Below, one piece after another: positions 24,070-26,254 of a DNA stretch of 26,254 bases. Origin of the DNA: Pseudomonadota bacterium (GTDB lineage Bacteria > Pseudomonadota > Alphaproteobacteria > Caulobacterales > Caulobacteraceae). Each line of letters begins with the position of its first letter. Position 1 is the first letter of the stretch. The notes below the pieces were generated by a model that worked only from the letters and a program-made list of their open reading frames with translations, ran no database searches and had not been told where the DNA came from. The position numbers and the translations under genes were made by a program. Location: assembly GCA_023428785.1 (NCBI GenBank), contig JAEYWU010000090.1, forward strand, positions 1 to 26,254, read 5' to 3'.

Positions 24070-25316
24070 AGGGCCTTGCCCTTCAGCAGACGCGGCAGGT
24101 CTCCGACCGCGCCCCCCGCCTCGGCCATGAAGAAGCGTCGCGCGGCCGGAACCGCATTGACCGCTGCCATGCCCGCGTCCCGAACCGTCCGCACGATGGG
24201 ATTGTCGGTGGCGAACAGGCGGTCGAAGCCGTCCGTCATGGCCGCCATCGTCAGATTGTCGAACCGGCGCCAGCGAACATAGCGCTCCAGCACCGCCGCC
24301 GAACCGATGTCCTCGCCCAGCCGGCGCGCCTCGACCAGAACCTCGGCCAGGGCCGCCGCGTCCTTGAGGCCAAGGTTCAGCCCCTGCCCCGCCAGGGGAT
24401 GGATGGCGTGGCCCGCGTCGCCGACCAGCGCAGCCCGCGGCCCGACCAGTGTCTCGGCCAGTTGCAGGCCCAGCGGATAGACAAAGCGCGGCTCCAGCAC
24501 CTCGACCACGCCCAGGAACTCGCCGAAGCGGCGCGACAGATGGGCGGTGAACGCCTCCAGGCTGGCGGTCTTCAGCGCCTTCGCCCGGTCATGCGGTTCG
24601 GTCCAGACCAGCGACGCGCGCTGATCCGTCAGGGGCAGGATCGCCAGCGCGCCATCGGGCAGAAACACCTCATGAGCCACGCCTTCATGCGGGCGCTCGA
24701 GCCTGACCGTCGCCACCACACCCGAGCGCGGATAGGACCAGCCGACCGTGTCGATTCCGGCGAAGTCGCGCACGCGTGACGCCCGCCCCTCGGCCCCGAT
24801 GATCAGCGGCGCCCGCACCTTCGAGCCGTCCGACAGGGTGGCGGTCACCCCGAACGGATCGCCCTCAAGACCGTCGAGCCCGACCGGCGTCCGCAATCGG
24901 ACCGTCGAGCGCTCCAGCGCCCTGGACAGAGCCACGCGCGACTGACGGTTTTCGACCATCCAGCCCATCGGCTCGCCCTCGGTCCGGTCGGCGATCTCCG
25001 ACGCATCGAACCGCAGAAAGACGCCGTGACCGGCTGACGAGGCGGCGCCCGGCCGCTTGCCGTCGGTGACGAGGATCTTCTCGATCCGCTGGGCGACCGG
25101 GGCCAGGTCATCACCCGCACCCAGGGCCTGCCACTGGCGGAAGCTCGACCAGGCGATGGCCGAGGCTCGCCCGTCGAACCCGGGCTCCAGCTGGGTCGAG
25201 AAGGGCACGGGATCGACCAGGATCACATCCAGCCCGCCGCTGGCGGCGGCCAGGGCGAAGGTCGCCCCCGCCAGACCCGCCCCGGCCACTATCACATCAG
25301 CGTCGAAGGTGCTCAT
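24066..25316 (-). CDS. UbiH/UbiF/COQ6-family FAD-dependent hydroxylase
   Basis: This 416-residue class A flavoprotein monooxygenase has the FAD-binding dinucleotide motif VIVAGAGLAGA (GxGxxG at residues 12-17), the middle-domain motif near IIGAEGRASRVRDFAGI (the DG-type motif), and the second FAD motif GDAGHAIHPLAGQGLNLG (around residue 295). These define the ubiquinone-biosynthesis hydroxylases, which add hydroxyls to the polyprenylated ring at the membrane surface. Which position (C1, C5 or C6; UbiH, UbiF/L/M) this enzyme modifies cannot be told from sequence alone, so no symbol is given. The ATG at 25316 has AGGAC upstream. It stands alone, ending in the CTAG shared with DUF805. Confidence 0.92.
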   Translation of the reverse strand: MSTFDADVIVAGAGLAGATFALAAASGGLDVILVDPVPFSTQLEPGFDGRASAIAWSSFRQWQALGAGDDLAPVAQRIEKILVTDGKRPGAASSAGHGVFLRFDASEIADRTEGEPMGWMVENRQSRVALSRALERSTVRLRTPVGLDGLEGDPFGVTATLSDGSKVRAPLIIGAEGRASRVRDFAGIDTVGWSYPRSGVVATVRLERPHEGVAHEVFLPDGALAILPLTDQRASLVWTEPHDRAKALKTASLEAFTAHLSRRFGEFLGVVEVLEPRFVYPLGLQLAETLVGPRAALVGDAGHAIHPLAGQGLNLGLKDAAALAEVLVEARRLGEDIGSAAVLERYVRWRRFDNLTMAAMTDGFDRLFATDNPIVRTVRDAGMAAVNAVPAARRFFMAEAGGAVGDLPRLLKGKAL

Positions 25317-25331
25317 GCGGGCGTCCTAGCC

Positions 25332-25358
25332 TGTCCTCGAGCCCAAGGGGAGAGGACA
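25332..25358. repeat. 7-bp inverted repeat upstream of the Ubi hydroxylase
   Basis: TGTCCTC (25332-25338) and GAGGACA (25352-25358) are exact inverted repeats around 13 nt, 16-42 nt before the hydroxylase start. This could be a hairpin in the 5' leader or a protein-binding site. The surrounding 133-nt intergenic region (25317-25449) shows nothing else clear. Confidence 0.3.
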
Positions 25359-25449
25359 TCGAACCTCTGTCCGCGTCCCTCGCTGGCGCAGACGTCGCGG
25401 GTTTGGGGGCGCACTTCAGCGCGTTGCGCATCGCTGATGCGGGCAATCC

Positions 25450-26254
25450 CTATCCACGCGGCACGGAGGCCAGACGGCCTTCGGTCACATCCGGCTCGAC
25501 GAAGTCCTCAATCGGATGGACATGCGATCCCGGATTACACCCTCGTCTGAACAGCGCCACCTGTTCCTCTCCGGTCTGGATCATTCCGATCGGCAGCGTC
25601 TCGGTCCCATCCGACATCAACAGGCTGAGCATCCAGGTGCTCTCGCGGCAAATGTCGCCACCGAAGCTGACCCGATAGCGATGCCCCGCTCGCGGCACGC
25701 CCTGATGGGCAAGCCCACGTCGGGATTCCAGGCGCAGATACTGCGGCCGGCCGGTTCGCCCGGCGTGGAAGGCGCGGTAGATGACCGAGACAGGCCGCTG
25801 GGTCTGGTCCGTGCGGGTGATGATCTCGATCTCATCGCCGATGTTGTAGACGCAGGGATGTGTTCCGAAGTCCGGGGACCAGCTGACGGACAGCTCACTA
25901 CGCAGGGTCAGGCAACCTCGCTCGGTCGCCGCCTCCGTCCGTTGCGCCTCCTGTTCCGGCGTCGCCGGCGGCGGTGGGGCTGGATTGAACGGCAAGAACG
26001 GCAGATCGCGACTCTCCGGTTCCGCGCCGGGTCCGCCCTGCTGGGTATAGGTGTTGTTGCGCGTGCCGACGAACGCCTGGGAATAGCCCGCTGCGCCAAC
26101 CTGGGCCCGGCATCGTGTCATGACGCCCTCGAACCGGTTCTCCGCGGCGTTGAACGTCACGCGAAACGTCCCGTAGACCAGGGTCTCGCGTCGGCCCCGA
26201 TGGCCATGGGGCCGCGGGCCGCGCAGGAAAGGCGCGCCCGCCGGCGGGCTGCCC
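25450..26254 (-). CDS. protein of unknown function, partial (N-terminus off the right edge)
   Basis: The frame is open from the window edge to the stop at 25450 (268 codons). A GTG at 26160 could be a start, but the frame stays open upstream and reads sensibly (RRETLVYGTFRVTF), so I treat the gene as running off the edge. The visible part has a proline-rich linker FLPFNPAPPPPATP, two beta-rich stretches (LTLRSELSVSWSPDFGTHPCVYNIGDEIEIITRT and SVIYRAFHAGRTGRPQYLRLESRRG) and five cysteines, including CNPGSHVHPIEDFVEPD near the C-terminus. I do not recognise the family. The cysteines and beta pattern would suit an exported protein, but the N-terminus that would show a signal peptide is missing. 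Confidence 0.7.
   Translation of the reverse strand, partial: GSPPAGAPFLRGPRPHGHRGRRETLVYGTFRVTFNAAENRFEGVMTRCRAQVGAAGYSQAFVGTRNNTYTQQGGPGAEPESRDLPFLPFNPAPPPPATPEQEAQRTEAATERGCLTLRSELSVSWSPDFGTHPCVYNIGDEIEIITRTDQTQRPVSVIYRAFHAGRTGRPQYLRLESRRGLAHQGVPRAGHRYRVSFGGDICRESTWMLSLLMSDGTETLPIGMIQTGEEQVALFRRGCNPGSHVHPIEDFVEPDVTEGRLASVPRG

Overview
This is a continuous stretch of high-GC, gene-dense core chromosome from an alphaproteobacterium of the order Caulobacterales. A Brevundimonas- or Caulobacter-like organism is my inference. The order-level call rests on three genes: a DivL-type histidine-kinase homologue with tyrosine in place of the H-box histidine, GapR (DUF2312), and a TacA-like sigma-54 activator. 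The lipoprotein at 9506-10045 also looks like a family I know mainly from Caulobacter. I see no insertion sequence, integrase, phage gene or CRISPR array, and base and codon use look uniform throughout.

Left part (1-5.2 kb): a partial alpha/beta hydrolase and an NDUFA9-like NAD(P)-binding protein lie on the minus strand, divergent from tRNA-Leu(CAG). RNase D follows, translationally coupled to lptC-lptA-lptB, the LPS-transport genes. Next is a two-gene unit of an ArsR/SdpR-type repressor and an SdpI-like membrane protein, with a 22-bp near-palindrome over a promoter that should give a leaderless mRNA. Centre-left (5.2-11.7 kb): GNAT acetyltransferase-hrcA-grpE (minus) diverges from rph. A ProX-type deacylase, a DUF6065 protein, an aromatic-rich lipoprotein, a GT4 glycosyltransferase and a small zincin protease follow. 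Centre (11.8-16.7 kb): divL, a HAD phosphatase, a tiny lipoprotein and an MltB-type lytic transglycosylase.

Right part (16.7-26.3 kb): rpmJ has a near-consensus sigma-70 promoter and a terminator. Then come gapR, a small basic protein whose only workable start is CTG, and a GH99-like lipoprotein. Together these look like one coupled operon. On the minus strand lie rpoN-hpf-ptsN followed by a sigma-54 response regulator (probably tacA), so sigma-54 and a cognate activator are adjacent. The window ends with a DUF805 membrane protein, a UbiH/COQ6-family hydroxylase and an unrecognised protein cut by the window edge.

Two structural habits recur. Co-directional neighbours overlap by ATGA (four cases, plus one CTGA). 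Four of the six convergent pairs share a CTAG tetranucleotide, so both stop codons overlap. I found no clear multi-gene novel system. The best leads are the CTG-initiated gene coupled to gapR, the CTAG tail-to-tail junctions, the self-contained SdpR/SdpI-like unit, and the GNAT gene coupled to hrcA.
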